Shown here in pieces: positions 1 through 11,640 of a stretch of 64,000 nt of DNA. The DNA is from Bacillus sp. AFS015802. GTDB taxonomy: Bacteria > Bacillota > Bacilli > Bacillales > Bacillaceae_B. The position numbers and the translations under genes were made by a program. Below the pieces are notes generated by a model. The model was not told where the DNA came from and ran no database searches. It saw only the letters and a list, made by a program, of their open reading frames with translations. The DNA lies in assembly GCF_002561455.1 (NCBI RefSeq), contig NZ_NTUP01000012.1:1-64000 (forward strand). Direction: 5' to 3'. Each line of letters opens with the position of its first letter. Positions within the stretch are counted from its first letter, which is position 1.

Positions 1-23
1 TGCTTCTGTTTGAAGCGACCTTT

Positions 24-54
24 ATAATATATCATTTACAGCGTTTATCGTCAA
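24..54 (-). promoter_or_regulatory. rRNA operon promoter (operon lies left of the window)
   Basis: Read on the minus strand there is a TTGACG -35 (49-54), a 17-bp spacer and a TATATT -10 (26-31), followed by an initiation region containing GTCGC, as at Bacillus rrn promoters. A weaker TTGTCC-type box pair lies just upstream (about 80-115) and could be a P1 promoter. In B. subtilis an rRNA operon follows gyrA, which fits. The rRNA genes are not in the window, so the assignment is by context. Confidence 0.6.
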
Positions 55-163
55 GGTATTTTTATTATTCCAGAAAAGTTTTTCCTAATAATTATGTAAT
101 GCCTTTCGGACAACAAATAATAGTATACACACTATTAAGCTTGTTTGCAAGGGATAATAAATA

Positions 164-194
164 AAAAAATCGCAGATTTGGGATGAAATCTGCG
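164..194 (-). terminator. Intrinsic terminator of the HD-GYP gene
   Basis: A perfect 9-bp stem (CGCAGATTT / AAATCTGCG, 171-194) with a 6-nt loop is followed on the minus strand by a run of seven Ts. It ends transcription of the HD-GYP gene before the rRNA promoter. Confidence 0.85.
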
Positions 195-229
195 ACTATC
201 TTTATTCGTAAGCTTAATCATAGAAAACT

Positions 230-1315
230 TTATATGAAAACCTCCGAAATATAGATGTTATTTTGTTGAGATAAATCTATCAGTTCCCCGCTCTTACGTT
301 TAACGATCGGGCTGGTAAAGGCATTCGGTTTGGTATACACAACTTCTCCATATTCTCCGGTAGATAGTCTCACCGCAGTGCCGGTTCTTAAGTCTCCGAA
401 TAATTGAAGAAGTCCTTCCACTACTTTAATATCAAATTTCCCAAATAAGTCTTTACTGATCATATCCAATACTTTGAAGATAGGCTGCTTTCTTCTATAC
501 ACTCTTTCGGAGGTCATGGCATGGAACACATCTGCGATCCCCACGATCTGTGAATGGAGGTGGATGCGATCACTCTTCTCGGAGGCAGGATATCCCGTTC
601 CGTCAAAACGTTCATGATGCTGGAAGATTGCAAGTTTCGTTTCCGTTTTTAATAATGGGGTATCTTTCACCATTTTATACCCATTCGCCGTGTGAAGCTT
701 CACTTCTTTAAATTCACTTTCTGTCAAAGGCTGTTCTTTGGTTAATATGTGTGGGCTCACCTTGGCCATCCCACAGTCTGAGAGGGCACCCGCCAGAGCC
801 AGTTGGTTTACCTGACCGGAATTCAGACCCAGCTTCTTCCCTATTAAAGCAGAAATGACACTCACTGAGACCGCGTGATGATAAAGATAGTCTTTTTTCG
901 TTGAGTACTGATGCAGGGAGTAAACATATGTATGATTTTGTTCCACTACTTGAACAACGGGGAGGATGAACTCTCTCACTCTGGCAACATTAACGGCTGT
1001 ACCCGATTGCCAATTCACAAACTCTTTTTTGAATTCTTTTACTGTCGTCAAGTAAAGATCTACGAAACCCAAAGGCTCCTGTTGATCTGTATCCTCCTGG
1101 TCGGTGGCCTTATCAGAAGAGAGTGATGATCTGAACAGGTTTCCGTCCACTTTTGTTTTCTCTATGAATAACTCGTCTATATGGAATGCTTGAAGGATAT
1201 TCAAGTGTTCTTCTTCAATTACCGTATTCTTTGGAATGATCGGGCTTGCGGCCATTCCCATGATATCTTCCGCTACGATGCAACCTAATTGTATATCTCC
1301 ACGATGGACCTTCAA
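230..1315 (-). CDS. HD-GYP domain protein with degenerate HD motif
   Basis: A 361-residue cytosolic protein, with an N-terminal region (1-135) that I do not recognise and an HD-GYP domain (about 140-290). Active HD-GYP proteins hydrolyse cyclic di-GMP. His146-His147, His208, the HH-E-x2-DG-x-GYP segment (233-243) and a YRRKQP segment are present. The central metal-binding HD dipeptide is Ser179-Asp180, in a segment reading ALSDCGMAK where ALLHDIGK is typical. Loss of this histidine makes normal hydrolysis doubtful, so the protein may be a sensor or a degenerate enzyme. The start is TTG behind a GAGGTG ribosome-binding site. The gene is downstream of gyrA but has its own terminator. Confidence 0.85.
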   Translation of the reverse strand: MKVHRGDIQLGCIVAEDIMGMAASPIIPKNTVIEEEHLNILQAFHIDELFIEKTKVDGNLFRSSLSSDKATDQEDTDQQEPLGFVDLYLTTVKEFKKEFVNWQSGTAVNVARVREFILPVVQVVEQNHTYVYSLHQYSTKKDYLYHHAVSVSVISALIGKKLGLNSGQVNQLALAGALSDCGMAKVSPHILTKEQPLTESEFKEVKLHTANGYKMVKDTPLLKTETKLAIFQHHERFDGTGYPASEKSDRIHLHSQIVGIADVFHAMTSERVYRRKQPIFKVLDMISKDLFGKFDIKVVEGLLQLFGDLRTGTAVRLSTGEYGEVVYTKPNAFTSPIVKRKSGELIDLSQQNNIYISEVFI

Positions 1316-1384
1316 CTATAAACACCTCACGTCTTGTTCTTTTAGTTTATTTTACCAAATGGAGTTGGATAAAGGTGATATTTC

Positions 1385-1438
1385 CATAAAAAATAAGCTA
1401 TTTTCAGAATGAACGTTCCATTACTGAAAATAGCTTAT
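1385..1438 (-). terminator. gyrA terminator
   Basis: A long stem (AATAAGCTATTTTCAG at 1392-1407 pairing with 1424-1438) is followed on the minus strand by TTTTTTATGG. It lies 8 bp past the gyrA stop codon. Confidence 0.85.
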
Positions 1439-1445
1439 CCTTTAT

Positions 1446-3980
1446 TTATTCTTCCGTGTCTTCACTAGCTTCTTCGGAAGAAGGTTGGTCTTCCATGTCC
1501 TGCTGTTGTTCTCCTTCAACAGATTCGACTGGTGATTCCGTTTCTTCTTCGTCTTCCTTTTCAACTTTGGCGACGGTTGAAACGAATTCACTTTCTTGAA
1601 GTCGGATCAATTTGACTCCTTGAGTGTTCCGGCCTGTTGTTGAAATGTCATTTACGTCCATACGGATGAGGACGCCATGGGCGGTGATGATCATTAAGTC
1701 TTCTTCACCTGTGACGGCTTTAACAGAGACGAGTTCGCCGTTACGCTCGGTCACATTACATGTCTTCAATCCTTTACCACCGCGCGTCTGGACTCTGTAC
1801 TCACTGGCAGGCGTACGCTTTCCGTAACCATTTACTGTTACAACCAAGACGTCGCTCTTGTCCTCGAGTATTTCCATGCCGACTACGATATCATCATCAC
1901 TCAGGTTGATTCCTTTTACTCCGGTAGCCGTTCTTCCCATGGAACGAACGTCTGTTTCAGGGAAACGGATCAGCATACCCTGCTTCGTCCCGATGATCAT
2001 ATCTTTTTCGCCATCAGTCAGTTTGACGGAAATCAGCTCGTCATTTTCCCGAAGGTTGATGGCAATCAGACCGTTTGTCCGGATATTGGCGAAATCGGAG
2101 ACCGGCGTACGTTTTGAGATCCCCTGCTTCGTCGTGAAGAATAGGTACCAGTCGTCCACGAATTCTTCGACCCTGATCATGGCGTTGATCCACTCATCTT
2201 TTTCTACTCCAAGCAGATTGATGATCGGAAGACCCTTCGCGGTACGACTGAATTCTGGAATTTCATATCCTTTTGCACGATATGCTTTTCCTTTGTTTGT
2301 AAAGAAGAGGATCGTGTCATGAGTCGACGTCGTCAATAAGTGTTCAACGAAATCTTCTCCATTGGTGCCCATTCCCTGGATCCCTCTTCCCCCGCGTTTT
2401 TGGCTGCGGTAGGTAGAAACAGGGAGACGCTTGATGTATCCATTATGAGTAAGGGACACGACGATGTTTTCTCTTGGAATCAAGTCTTCATCCTCGATGT
2501 TCTCGATTCCACCGGCTACGATTTCTGATCTTCTTTCATCATTGAACCGCTCTTTGATTTCGATCAGCTCTTCGCGGATGATTTCAAGGACCTTTTCATC
2601 ATCTGCAAGGATCGCTTTCAGTTCTGCAATCAGCTTCACCAGTTCCTGATACTCGTCTTCGATCTTTTCACGTTCTAAACCGGTTAGTCGTTGAAGACGC
2701 ATATCGAGGATCGCTTGCGCTTGTTTGTCAGAAAGGGAGAAGTTCTCCATAAGACCTTGTTTCGCTAGTTCTGTCGTTTGTGATCCGCGGATAAGGGCAA
2801 TGATTTCATCAATATGATCCAGGGCGATCCGCAGACCTTCCAGGATATGAGCCCTCGCTTCTGCCTTACGCAATTCAAATTCCGTTCTGCGTCGAATGAC
2901 CACACGTTGGTGCTGCAGGTAGTGATACAGGCATTCCTTTAAGTTCAGTACCTTTGGCTGGCCGTCGACAAGTGCCAGGAGATTGATCCCGAAGCTGGTT
3001 TGAAGTGCCGTTTGTTTATATAGATTATTGAGCAATACGTTGGCATTGGCATCTTTTCTTACTTCGATGACGATCCGCATACCGTTACGATCCGATTCAT
3101 CACGCAGGTCTGTGATGCCGTCAATCTTCTTATCACGGACAAGATCTGCAATTTTCTCGATGAGTCTAGCTTTATTGACTTGATAAGGAATTTGATGAAC
3201 GATGATCGTTTCTTTCCCGTTGCTCTTTGTTTCGATTTCCACACGGGCACGCATGGTGATGGATCCTTTTCCTGTTTCGTAGGCGCGGCGTATCCCGCTT
3301 CTCCCTACAATCAATCCGGCTGTAGGGAAATCGGGACCGTAGATGAATTCCATCAATTCCTGGATCGTAATGTCAGGGTCTTTACTTAACGCAAGGATCC
3401 CGTCGATGACTTCTCCCAGATTATGGGGCGGGATGTTCGTTGCCATCCCTACAGCGATACCTGAAGAACCGTTGACCAACAGGTTAGGGAAACGTGCAGG
3501 TAATACTTCCGGCTCTCTCTCGGTGCCGTCATAGTTATCTTTATAATCGATCGTATCTTTATTAATATCACGAATGAGTTCCATAGAGATCTTGGACATA
3601 CGTGCTTCTGTGTAACGCATGGCCGCAGCTGCGTCTCCGTCAACAGAACCGAAGTTACCGTGGCCGTCGACGAGCATGTAGCGATAGTTGAAATCCTGTG
3701 CCATACGAACCATCGTGTCGTAAACCGCGGAGTCACCATGGGGGTGATACTTACCAATTACTTCACCGACGATACGCGCCGATTTCTTATACGCTTTGTC
3801 AGATGTCATCCCAAGGTCATTCATCGCATACAAAATACGGCGATGGACGGGCTTCAGACCGTCACGGGCATCCGGTAGGGCACGGGAAACGATAACACTC
3901 ATCGCATAATCCAGGAAAGACGAGCGCATTTCACTGCTTATATTAATCTCTTTAACATTCGATCTTGGTGTTTCTGCCAT
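1446..3980 (-). CDS. gyrA: DNA gyrase subunit A
   Basis: Breakage-reunion subunit of DNA gyrase, which works as A2B2 to introduce negative supercoils. At 844 residues it has full family length. The catalytic tyrosine is Tyr123 in MRYTEARM. The quinolone-determining region reads [12 protein letters not shown] with Ser84 and Asp88, which are unmutated-type residues. The C-terminal half carries the beta-pinwheel repeats with GyrA boxes (QKRGGRG and QTRGGKG). The last 40 residues are very acidic. The ATG follows an AAAAGGAGGT ribosome-binding site. It lies downstream of gyrB with a 144-bp gap that holds a hairpin. Confidence 0.99.
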   Translation of the reverse strand: MAETPRSNVKEINISSEMRSSFLDYAMSVIVSRALPDARDGLKPVHRRILYAMNDLGMTSDKAYKKSARIVGEVIGKYHPHGDSAVYDTMVRMAQDFNYRYMLVDGHGNFGSVDGDAAAAMRYTEARMSKISMELIRDINKDTIDYKDNYDGTEREPEVLPARFPNLLVNGSSGIAVGMATNIPPHNLGEVIDGILALSKDPDITIQELMEFIYGPDFPTAGLIVGRSGIRRAYETGKGSITMRARVEIETKSNGKETIIVHQIPYQVNKARLIEKIADLVRDKKIDGITDLRDESDRNGMRIVIEVRKDANANVLLNNLYKQTALQTSFGINLLALVDGQPKVLNLKECLYHYLQHQRVVIRRRTEFELRKAEARAHILEGLRIALDHIDEIIALIRGSQTTELAKQGLMENFSLSDKQAQAILDMRLQRLTGLEREKIEDEYQELVKLIAELKAILADDEKVLEIIREELIEIKERFNDERRSEIVAGGIENIEDEDLIPRENIVVSLTHNGYIKRLPVSTYRSQKRGGRGIQGMGTNGEDFVEHLLTTSTHDTILFFTNKGKAYRAKGYEIPEFSRTAKGLPIINLLGVEKDEWINAMIRVEEFVDDWYLFFTTKQGISKRTPVSDFANIRTNGLIAINLRENDELISVKLTDGEKDMIIGTKQGMLIRFPETDVRSMGRTATGVKGINLSDDDIVVGMEILEDKSDVLVVTVNGYGKRTPASEYRVQTRGGKGLKTCNVTERNGELVSVKAVTGEEDLMIITAHGVLIRMDVNDISTTGRNTQGVKLIRLQESEFVSTVAKVEKEDEEETESPVESVEGEQQQDMEDQPSSEEASEDTEE

Positions 3981-4048
3981 AGTAAAAGGGACCTCCTTTT
4001 AAAGAAAGATTTATACCTTTCTCATTCTTTACCTTGTCCGCTATGTAA

Positions 4049-4080
4049 AAGACAGGATAGCACGTGGTCTATCCTGTACT
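4049..4080 (-). terminator. Hairpin between gyrB and gyrA (possible attenuator)
   Basis: A perfect 9-bp stem, ACAGGATAG (4052-4060) with CTATCCTGT (4069-4077), is followed on the minus strand only by CTTTTACA. The poor U-run suggests a weak terminator or an mRNA-processing or stability element between the two gyrase genes. Confidence 0.4.
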
Positions 4081-4124
4081 ATTTCATTGGAAATTCATCG
4101 GGTGCCATTCGGCTCCGCTTTTCA

Positions 4125-6059
<1,935 letters not shown>

Positions 6060-6095
6060 TCACCTACACTTTCTAACCTTCAGGGCTTTGTATTT

Positions 6096-6350
6096 CTATA
6101 ATAAATTCTCATAGTTTGAGTATTTCTTTGATCGCTTCTTCAACGTACTGGATGCCAGTGGTGAAAGATACAACTGACTCGTCGTGATAACAAGAGATTT
6201 ATATGAACCCTTTGCGAGGTTGCAAAGGTTTTTATCTTTCATTTTTAGAAAATGTTGAATTTCCTCTGAAAATTGAACGGTGTCTCGATCAATAATTGCA
6301 ATGATTTCATCTGTACGTACCATGACATCTTCTCCAACATGTATGTACAA
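6096..6350 (-). CDS. remB: Extracellular matrix regulator RemB (DUF370)
   Basis: An 84-residue DUF370 protein aligning with B. subtilis YaaB/RemB from the first residues (MYIHVGED) to the SPLASSTLKKR motif near the C-terminus. RemA/RemB proteins are DNA-binding regulators affecting matrix and osmoprotection genes. The start is TTG with AGGTG 5 nt upstream. The gene sits 9 bp downstream of recF, the usual place between recF and gyrB. Confidence 0.9.
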   Translation of the reverse strand: MYIHVGEDVMVRTDEIIAIIDRDTVQFSEEIQHFLKMKDKNLCNLAKGSYKSLVITTSQLYLSPLASSTLKKRSKKYSNYENLL

Positions 6351-6359
6351 GGTAACACC

Positions 6360-7484
6360 TCATTTCAGTCTTTTCATTGATCCGGCTTCCACTTCGAAGG
6401 TCGTTGCCTCATTCAGGGTTTGATGATCAATCCCGTCGACGTTTGTCGTGGTGACAAAGGTTTGAACTTTTCCCTGTATGGTATTTAATAAGTGGGACTG
6501 ACGATAATCATCTAATTCAGATAAGACATCATCGAGAAGCAAGATGGGATATTCTTTGATTTCAGAGTGAATCAACTCGATTTCGGCAAGCTTCACAGAT
6601 AGGGCGGTCGTCCGTTGCTGCCCCTGGGAACCGAACGTCTGGACATCCCGTCCATTCACAATGAATTGAAGATCATCCCGATGCGGGCCGACCAGGGTCA
6701 CACCGCGATCAATTTCCCGTTCGCGGATACCATTGAATTTCTGCTCATATATATCTACCATTTTTGACCATTCTTGATTATCTGATACATCTAAAGACGG
6801 TTTATATACGATTTCCAAGGTTTCCAAGTTCCTTGAAATCCCTGAATGGATCGGTTTGGCCCAACTTTCGAGCAGCTGAACGAACTCAAATCGTTTCTTG
6901 GTGATTTTCACCGCCATCTCGATGAACTGTTCCGTCAACACATCAAGCATGGTCTGGTCTTTTTGTTTTCTCGTTTGCAACTGTTTCAAATAATGGTTCC
7001 GCTGCTGTAATATTTTTTGATAAAGGCTGATATCATGTAAATAAACAGGAGAAACCTGACCGATTTCCATATCGATGAAGCGTCGCCTTACTTGCGGACT
7101 TCCCTTTACCAGATGGAGATCTTCAGGTGCAAACATGACGACATTCATATTGCCGACATATTGACTCAATTTAGATTGTTCAAGGTGATTACTTTTCGCC
7201 TTTTTCCCCTTTTTCGAAAGGACCAGCTCCAAGGGCAATGCACCATTATATTTCTGAATCCTACCTTTTATTTTAGCATATTCCTCGTCCCAACGGATTA
7301 AATCTTTATCATTTGAGGTCCGGTGGGATTTAGCCATTGCGAGGACATAGATAGACTCCATGATATTCGTCTTTCCCTGAGCGTTTTCTCCAAGAATTAC
7401 GTTTACCTTATTCTCGAAACTCACATCGATCGATTCGTAATTTCGGTAGTTTCTTAATTCTAATTGTTCAATGTACATGGACAT
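6360..7484 (-). CDS. recF: DNA repair ATPase RecF
   Basis: SMC-like ATPase that helps load RecA at gaps as part of RecFOR. At 374 residues it has normal length. Walker A is GENAQGKT (32-39), the signature is FGSQGQQRT near residue 280, and Walker B is [12 protein letters not shown]. The ATG at 7484 is used here; the next ATG (7478, giving MYIEQLEL) matches the usual RecF start and lies better spaced from AAAGGGTG, so it may be the real one. The ribosome-binding site overlaps the yaaA stop, indicating translational coupling. Confidence 0.97.
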   Translation of the reverse strand: MSMYIEQLELRNYRNYESIDVSFENKVNVILGENAQGKTNIMESIYVLAMAKSHRTSNDKDLIRWDEEYAKIKGRIQKYNGALPLELVLSKKGKKAKSNHLEQSKLSQYVGNMNVVMFAPEDLHLVKGSPQVRRRFIDMEIGQVSPVYLHDISLYQKILQQRNHYLKQLQTRKQKDQTMLDVLTEQFIEMAVKITKKRFEFVQLLESWAKPIHSGISRNLETLEIVYKPSLDVSDNQEWSKMVDIYEQKFNGIREREIDRGVTLVGPHRDDLQFIVNGRDVQTFGSQGQQRTTALSVKLAEIELIHSEIKEYPILLLDDVLSELDDYRQSHLLNTIQGKVQTFVTTTNVDGIDHQTLNEATTFEVEAGSMKRLK

Positions 7485-7495
7485 AACACCCTTTA

Positions 7496-7714
7496 TTATT
7501 CTCCGGCAACCACAAAGACCCCTACCTCAGGAATTTCAACTTTGTCACCGATCGTAAGCTTTCTCCCTCTTCTTTGGTCCTGCTCCCCGTTTATGTATAC
7601 TTCATATTCACTTAAGAACCATTTCGCCATGCCGCCGGACTGAATCACTTCAGCAAGCTTCAGGAATTGTCCCAATGTGATGATTTCTGTTTCAATGGTG
7701 ATCTCTTTCGCCAC
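7496..7714 (-). CDS. yaaA: S4-domain RNA-binding protein YaaA (RlbA)
   Basis: A small S4 RNA-binding protein linked to ribosome assembly in B. subtilis. The [21 protein letters not shown] and QRRGRKL segments are characteristic. I chose the GTG at 7714 (72 residues) because it aligns with the B. subtilis N-terminus and leaves about 11 nt to GGAAAG; a GTG at 7723 would add three residues. It is in the dnaN-yaaA-recF order and ends against recF. Confidence 0.9.
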   Translation of the reverse strand: MAKEITIETEIITLGQFLKLAEVIQSGGMAKWFLSEYEVYINGEQDQRRGRKLTIGDKVEIPEVGVFVVAGE

Positions 7715-7807
7715 TAAAATCACTACTTTCCGTATAAAGTCTCTAATATCTTATTTTACTCTAAATGGAGTTAAGTCACAACTAACGAAAAATGGGTGGG
7801 ATTGTGT

Positions 7808-7902
7808 GTAGTTGCTTTCCGCTCCAGATGCCCGCTTTTCCCGGGGTCCTGAGGTGAGCCTCCCCGGCTGACAATAGGAAAGGGTCCTCTTCATTCAACT
7901 AA
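7808..7902. repeat. Degenerate copy of dispersed hairpin repeat family A
   Basis: The left side carries the family signature (TTTCCGCTCCAG, then CGCTTTTCCCGGGG and GAGCCTCC). The right side is eroded, keeping only a short arm (TCAACT) complementary to AGTTG at 7810. It fills the yaaA-dnaN gap. Confidence 0.55.
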
Positions 7903-7904
7903 GA

Positions 7905-7950
7905 ATCAAAAAAGCCAACACCTGAACTTTTTCTGAGGTGTTGGCTTTTT
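7905..7950 (-). terminator. dnaN terminator (bidirectional)
   Basis: A 10-bp stem, GCCAACACCT (7914-7923) with AGGTGTTGGC (7936-7945), is flanked by T-runs on both strands. It lies directly past the dnaN stop and separates dnaA-dnaN from yaaA-recF-gyrBA transcription. Confidence 0.9.
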
Positions 7951-7953
7951 GTT

Positions 7954-9090
7954 TTAGTACGTTCTGACTGGAAGAATCAACTGAAGGATTGAATCATCAT
8001 GAAGAGGTTTCAGGACGAAAGGTCTCATCGCTCCCGTAAAATTCACATGGATTTCGGTTCCTTCGATCGCTTTTAATGCATCCATCATATATTTTGCACT
8101 GAAGGAGATTTTCAACTCTTCTCCCTCGATGGATTGACTCTCCACCTGCTCGATGACCTTACCAATTTCAGGTGTGTTCGATGAAATCTCAATGATTCCG
8201 CCATCAAGCGTCGAAAGTTTCACCACGTTGTTTCGTCCTTCCCTCGCAAGCAGAGATGCACGATCAATCGCTTGTAGGAATTCTTTTGTATTCAGGGTCA
8301 ATTCCGTTTTCGTATCAGAAGGGATCAATCGACTGGTATCAGGGTAGTTTCCTTCTAATAATCTAGAGAAGAATAATAGATGCTTCGCCTTGAAGAGTAC
8401 TTGATTTTCTGTAATGACGATTTCAACAGGCTCATCTGTATCATCAAGGATCTTGTTCAACTCATTTAAGCTCTTTCCGGGAATCACAATATTGTAAGAA
8501 GCATCCTGATTGGATTCAATCGGTGCTTTTCTCATCGCGAGTCTATGGCTGTCTGTTGCAATACAGCTTAATTCACCGTTTTCGATCTGGCAGTTTACAC
8601 CTGTCAAGATGGGGCGTGTTTCTGAGGTGGACACTGCGAATACAGTTTGTCTGATCATCGTTTTAAGTAGATCTGTTGAAACTTTAATACCGTTTCCTTC
8701 TTCAATTTGAGGAAGATGCGGATACTCCTCGGGATCCAGACCGTTCAGATTGAATTCTGCCTGTCCTGACCGGATAACCGTTTGGAAATGATTTTGAACT
8801 TCGATTTCCACCGTATCCTTCGGTAATTTCTTTACGATTTCACTGAAGAACTTAGCTTGTAGCACAATGCCGCCCGTTTCCATGATTCCAACGATTTCTG
8901 TACCCTCTTCCTCATTTGGGATAAAGGATTCAATTGAAATATCCGAGTCACTACCTGTCAATGTGACTCCATCTTCGGTTGCGATGATTTTGATTCCTGT
9001 AAGGATGGGGATCGTCGTTCTGGACGTTACGGCTTTCATGACATCCTGGACACTTTGAACAAGATGATCCCTTTGAATAACAAATTTCAT
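7954..9090 (-). CDS. dnaN: DNA polymerase III beta sliding clamp
   Basis: Ring-shaped processivity factor of DNA polymerase III, 378 residues, with three topologically similar domains over the whole length. It starts MKFVIQRDHLVQSVQDV and ends LPVRTY, typical of Bacillus DnaN. The start is the ATG at 9090 with GGAGG 10 nt upstream; the reading frame extends 15 codons further but those residues are not clamp-like. It lies downstream of dnaA across the oriC unwinding region and ends at a strong terminator. Confidence 0.98.
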   Translation of the reverse strand: MKFVIQRDHLVQSVQDVMKAVTSRTTIPILTGIKIIATEDGVTLTGSDSDISIESFIPNEEEGTEIVGIMETGGIVLQAKFFSEIVKKLPKDTVEIEVQNHFQTVIRSGQAEFNLNGLDPEEYPHLPQIEEGNGIKVSTDLLKTMIRQTVFAVSTSETRPILTGVNCQIENGELSCIATDSHRLAMRKAPIESNQDASYNIVIPGKSLNELNKILDDTDEPVEIVITENQVLFKAKHLLFFSRLLEGNYPDTSRLIPSDTKTELTLNTKEFLQAIDRASLLAREGRNNVVKLSTLDGGIIEISSNTPEIGKVIEQVESQSIEGEELKISFSAKYMMDALKAIEGTEIHVNFTGAMRPFVLKPLHDDSILQLILPVRTY

Positions 9091-9135
9091 GATTTTTTTC
9101 CTCCAATTTGCACATAATTTTATGGACTGAATCAT

Positions 9136-9197
9136 ATACTAATAATTTATTTAAAAAATAGTAATAGAAGTAGTAGGGCCTGTTGATATGTGGATAA
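9136..9197 (-). other. oriC basal unwinding element: DnaA boxes, DnaA-trio and AT-rich DUE
   Basis: Read on the minus strand, a perfect DnaA box TTATCCACA (9189-9197) and an overlapping weaker box (9181-9189) are followed by GGCC (9177-9180). Then come six trinucleotide repeats (plus-strand TAG TAA TAG AAG TAG TAG, 9159-9176) and an AT-only tract (about 9136-9158). This is the order of the B. subtilis basal origin unwinding region: boxes, GC patch, DnaA-trio, AT-rich duplex-unwinding element. Confidence 0.9.
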
Positions 9198-9272
9198 GTG
9201 TGTGAATCGAACGTAAATACAGCCTATCCACATGTGGACAGACTGTGTGCTAGTTGGACTCGGTTATTCACA
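9181..9272. other. DnaA-box cluster between dnaA and dnaN (oriC right part)
   Basis: Boxes seen are TGTGGATAA (9189-9197, perfect), CTATCCACA (9224-9232, one mismatch), TGTGGACAG (9233-9241, two mismatches) and TTATTCACA (9264-9272, one mismatch). This corresponds to the incC part of a bipartite Bacillus origin. Confidence 0.85.
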
Positions 9273-9297
9273 ATATCCAGTTTTGTTGTGTGTAAAA

Positions 9298-10644
9298 TCA
9301 GCTCTTTAAAGACTCGCGAATTTCCTTCAATTGCTGCTGAAGGAGTGCATCCGACCCGAGAAGTGTACTAATCTTCTCATGAGCATGGATGACAGTCGTG
9401 TGATCTCGTCCGCCAAACTCTTCCCCGATCTTCGGAAGGGAGGAATCGGTCATTTCCCTGGATAGATACATGGCGATTTGTCTAGGGAACGCAATCGACT
9501 TTGTTCGTTTTTTCGCTTTAAAGTCCTCAAGCTTCACATTGAAGTGCTCACCAACGACACGTTGGATCTCCTGGATCGTGATGGCCCTTGGTTTAGAGCT
9601 CGGGATGATATCTTTTAACGCTTCAGCTGCAAGATCTGCGTTAATGTCTTTATTTATAAGAGAAGAGTACGCGACGACACGGATCAAGGCGCCCTCTAAC
9701 TCTCGAATATTAGAATCGATTTGATTAGCTATATAAAGCATGGCTTCATTTGGAATATCCAGCCCTTCAGCCTTTGCTTTCTTTCGTAATATCGCAATTC
9801 TCGTCTCGAGATCCGGTGGTGTGATATCCGTAATGAGCCCCCATTCGAATCGGGAACGAAGTCTGTCTTCAAGTGTCGGAATTTCTTTCGGTGGCCGATC
9901 ACTGGAAATGACAATTTGCTTGCTTTCTTCATGTAAGGTATTAAAAGTATGGAAAAATTCCTCTTGCGTTTGTTCTTTTCCGGCTAAAAATTGTATGTCA
10001 TCAATTAATAAAACATCAACATTACGGTATTTATTGCGGAAATCCACTGCTTTATTATCCCGAATCGAATTAATGAACTCGTTCGTGAATTTTTCGGATG
10101 ACAAGTAAACCACTTTCGCCGCAGGATTATGTTCGAGCACATAATGGCCGATGGCATGCATCAAGTGGGTCTTTCCCAGTCCTACTCCCCCATAAATAAA
10201 CAAGGGATTATAGGCTTTGGCAGGCGCTTCAGCCACAGCCAAAGAAGCAGCATGGGCGAACCGGTTGCCCGAACCGATAACAAAAGTGTCGAACGTGTAT
10301 TTAGCGTTCAGCATATTTTGATTGATATCCTGCTGATCGTCGTCTTTCATCGACTTTTTTGGCGGTATTTGAATATCAAACTCTTCCGGCTCCTGGTTTT
10401 GAGGAATGATAAATTTCACGACTAATTCTTCGCCCGTAATATCATACAAAACCCCTGAGATTAGCTGAGAGTATCGGCCTTCCAGCCAATCTCGAGCAAA
10501 TTCATTTGGAGCTGTAATCACAAGGGTGTCCCCTTGAATGGAATGGGCCTTAGTTGATTTCAACCAAGTATCAAAGCTCGGTTTACTGATTTTTTTTTCG
10601 ATATTTTCTAAGGCCTTGCTCCAAAGATCCCCGATATTCTCCAA
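9298..10644 (-). CDS. dnaA: Chromosomal replication initiator DnaA
   Basis: AAA+ initiator that binds DnaA boxes and opens oriC, 448 residues. Domain I spans 1-85, an acidic linker 85-110 and the AAA+ domain 112-325, with Walker A GGVGLGKT (152-159) and Walker [11 protein letters not shown]. The C-terminal DNA-binding domain has the [11 protein letters not shown] signature. The start codon is TTG, 8 nt after AAAGGAGG. It is flanked by box clusters on both sides, consistent with autoregulation. A possible promoter on the minus strand is TTGTCG (10786-10791) with TTATTA (10762-10767). Confidence 0.99.
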   Translation of the reverse strand: MENIGDLWSKALENIEKKISKPSFDTWLKSTKAHSIQGDTLVITAPNEFARDWLEGRYSQLISGVLYDITGEELVVKFIIPQNQEPEEFDIQIPPKKSMKDDDQQDINQNMLNAKYTFDTFVIGSGNRFAHAASLAVAEAPAKAYNPLFIYGGVGLGKTHLMHAIGHYVLEHNPAAKVVYLSSEKFTNEFINSIRDNKAVDFRNKYRNVDVLLIDDIQFLAGKEQTQEEFFHTFNTLHEESKQIVISSDRPPKEIPTLEDRLRSRFEWGLITDITPPDLETRIAILRKKAKAEGLDIPNEAMLYIANQIDSNIRELEGALIRVVAYSSLINKDINADLAAEALKDIIPSSKPRAITIQEIQRVVGEHFNVKLEDFKAKKRTKSIAFPRQIAMYLSREMTDSSLPKIGEEFGGRDHTTVIHAHEKISTLLGSDALLQQQLKEIRESLKS

Positions 10645-10783
10645 TCCTGATCCCTCCTTTTCTTAGTTTGTATAACTTCTGTACAATCATTACGCGCTAT
10701 ACATTCCTGTAACACTCGCTATTTTATAAAAATACAATGCGTTGAATGTGGAAAATATATATAATAAGGAAAGAAAATGGCTT

Positions 10784-11064
10784 TTCGACAATATCCACCA
10801 CTTGTGGACAACGTTTTACAAACCCTCTGTATAAGTTACCCACATGATATCCACATTTTGTGGATAAGTTAATTACGTGAACCGAGTTATCAAGAGTGAA
10901 AACACAATAATCATATCAAAATATCCTTAGTGGTGCAATGCTTTTTAAATTTTATCCACAACCCCTATCCCTTGTGGAATGATTTTGTCCACAACCCAAT
11001 AACTTGTGAAAAAGTTGTCAGTATGTGTTGTGGATAATTTAAAACCATGTCGAATCCTATCCAC
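10784..11064. other. oriC upstream DnaA-box cluster with Spo0A-type boxes
   Basis: Perfect DnaA boxes are at 10859-10867, 10952-10960 and 11029-11037. One-mismatch boxes are at 10803-10811, 10836-10844, 10847-10855, 10985-10993 and 11056-11064. Two perfect Spo0A box heptamers TGTCGAA are also present: 10784-10790 (minus), overlapping the candidate dnaA -35, and 11047-11053 (plus), two bases from a DnaA box. This matches the incA/incB part of Bacillus oriC. Confidence 0.88.
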
Positions 11065-11178
11065 AGGCACCTTGAATAGAAAAATGGGATAAGATTTGTA
11101 GAAGGAAAATGATGACTATTAAATTGCTATGTTTATTTGATGTAACTTTCGAAAAGAATTTTTGAAGAAGCGAGTAAT

Positions 11179-11428
11179 GGTTGATTTCCGCTCCAGGTGC
11201 TCGCTTTCCGCGGGGCGGGCGGTGAGCCTCCTCGGCTTCGCCTGCGGGGTCTCAAGATCCAGCTACTGCGGCTAGCCCCTCGAGGTCATAAGTCAAATCA
11301 ACCAAAAAGGCAAAGAGCGCCTTTCCGTTTGATTCGCCTTGTGCTTGTCGGGCCTGACCAAGCCGCCTCCGCTTTTCGTCCTTTCCCGCTTTTCCCGCAG
11401 GAGTCGAGCACCTTCCACTCCCATCAAC
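11179..11428. repeat. Family A hairpin repeat interrupted by a family B repeat
   Basis: The outer part is a family A element, starting GGTTGATTTCCGCTCCAGG and ending CCTTCCACTCCCATCAAC, with complementary GTTGAT/ATCAAC ends. Its interior reads GGTCTCAA, then about 125 bp of unrelated DNA, then CTTTCCCGCT. In the intact copy at 25757-25883 (read on the opposite strand) the same two words are directly adjacent. Short reading frames across this block are not convincing genes. Confidence 0.8.
11256..11380 (+). repeat. Family B repeat nested inside family A
   Basis: It contains CTCGAGGTCATAAGTCAA, a central hairpin AAAGGCAAAGAGCGCCTTT (11306-11324), and the end GACCAAGCCGCCTCCGCTTTT. The same words, in the same order, recur at 50545-50670. 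Subterminal GCGGCT and AGCCGC are complementary. It is about 125 bp long with no coding potential. Confidence 0.8.
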
Positions 11429-11640
11429 TTTGTGAGCATGTAATTTCTCTGAAATTTAATGTGAAGGTAATCTATTTTTACTCATAGGGAGGCAATTCTT
11501 CTTTATTGTTGATCCATCACAGTTGGATAGTTAGTTAAAAAGTAAACTTCGCGATTAGCTTCTATCTATCAAAAGTAACTAGTGCCTTTTTTGTTTAAAG
11601 CAGTAGATCCTTAGAGAGGGGATTGATCACTAAAATTTAT

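Noticed and set aside
1624-2649. Plus-strand reading frames opposite gyrA
   Set aside because: They are antisense shadows of a conserved coding region without ribosome-binding sites.
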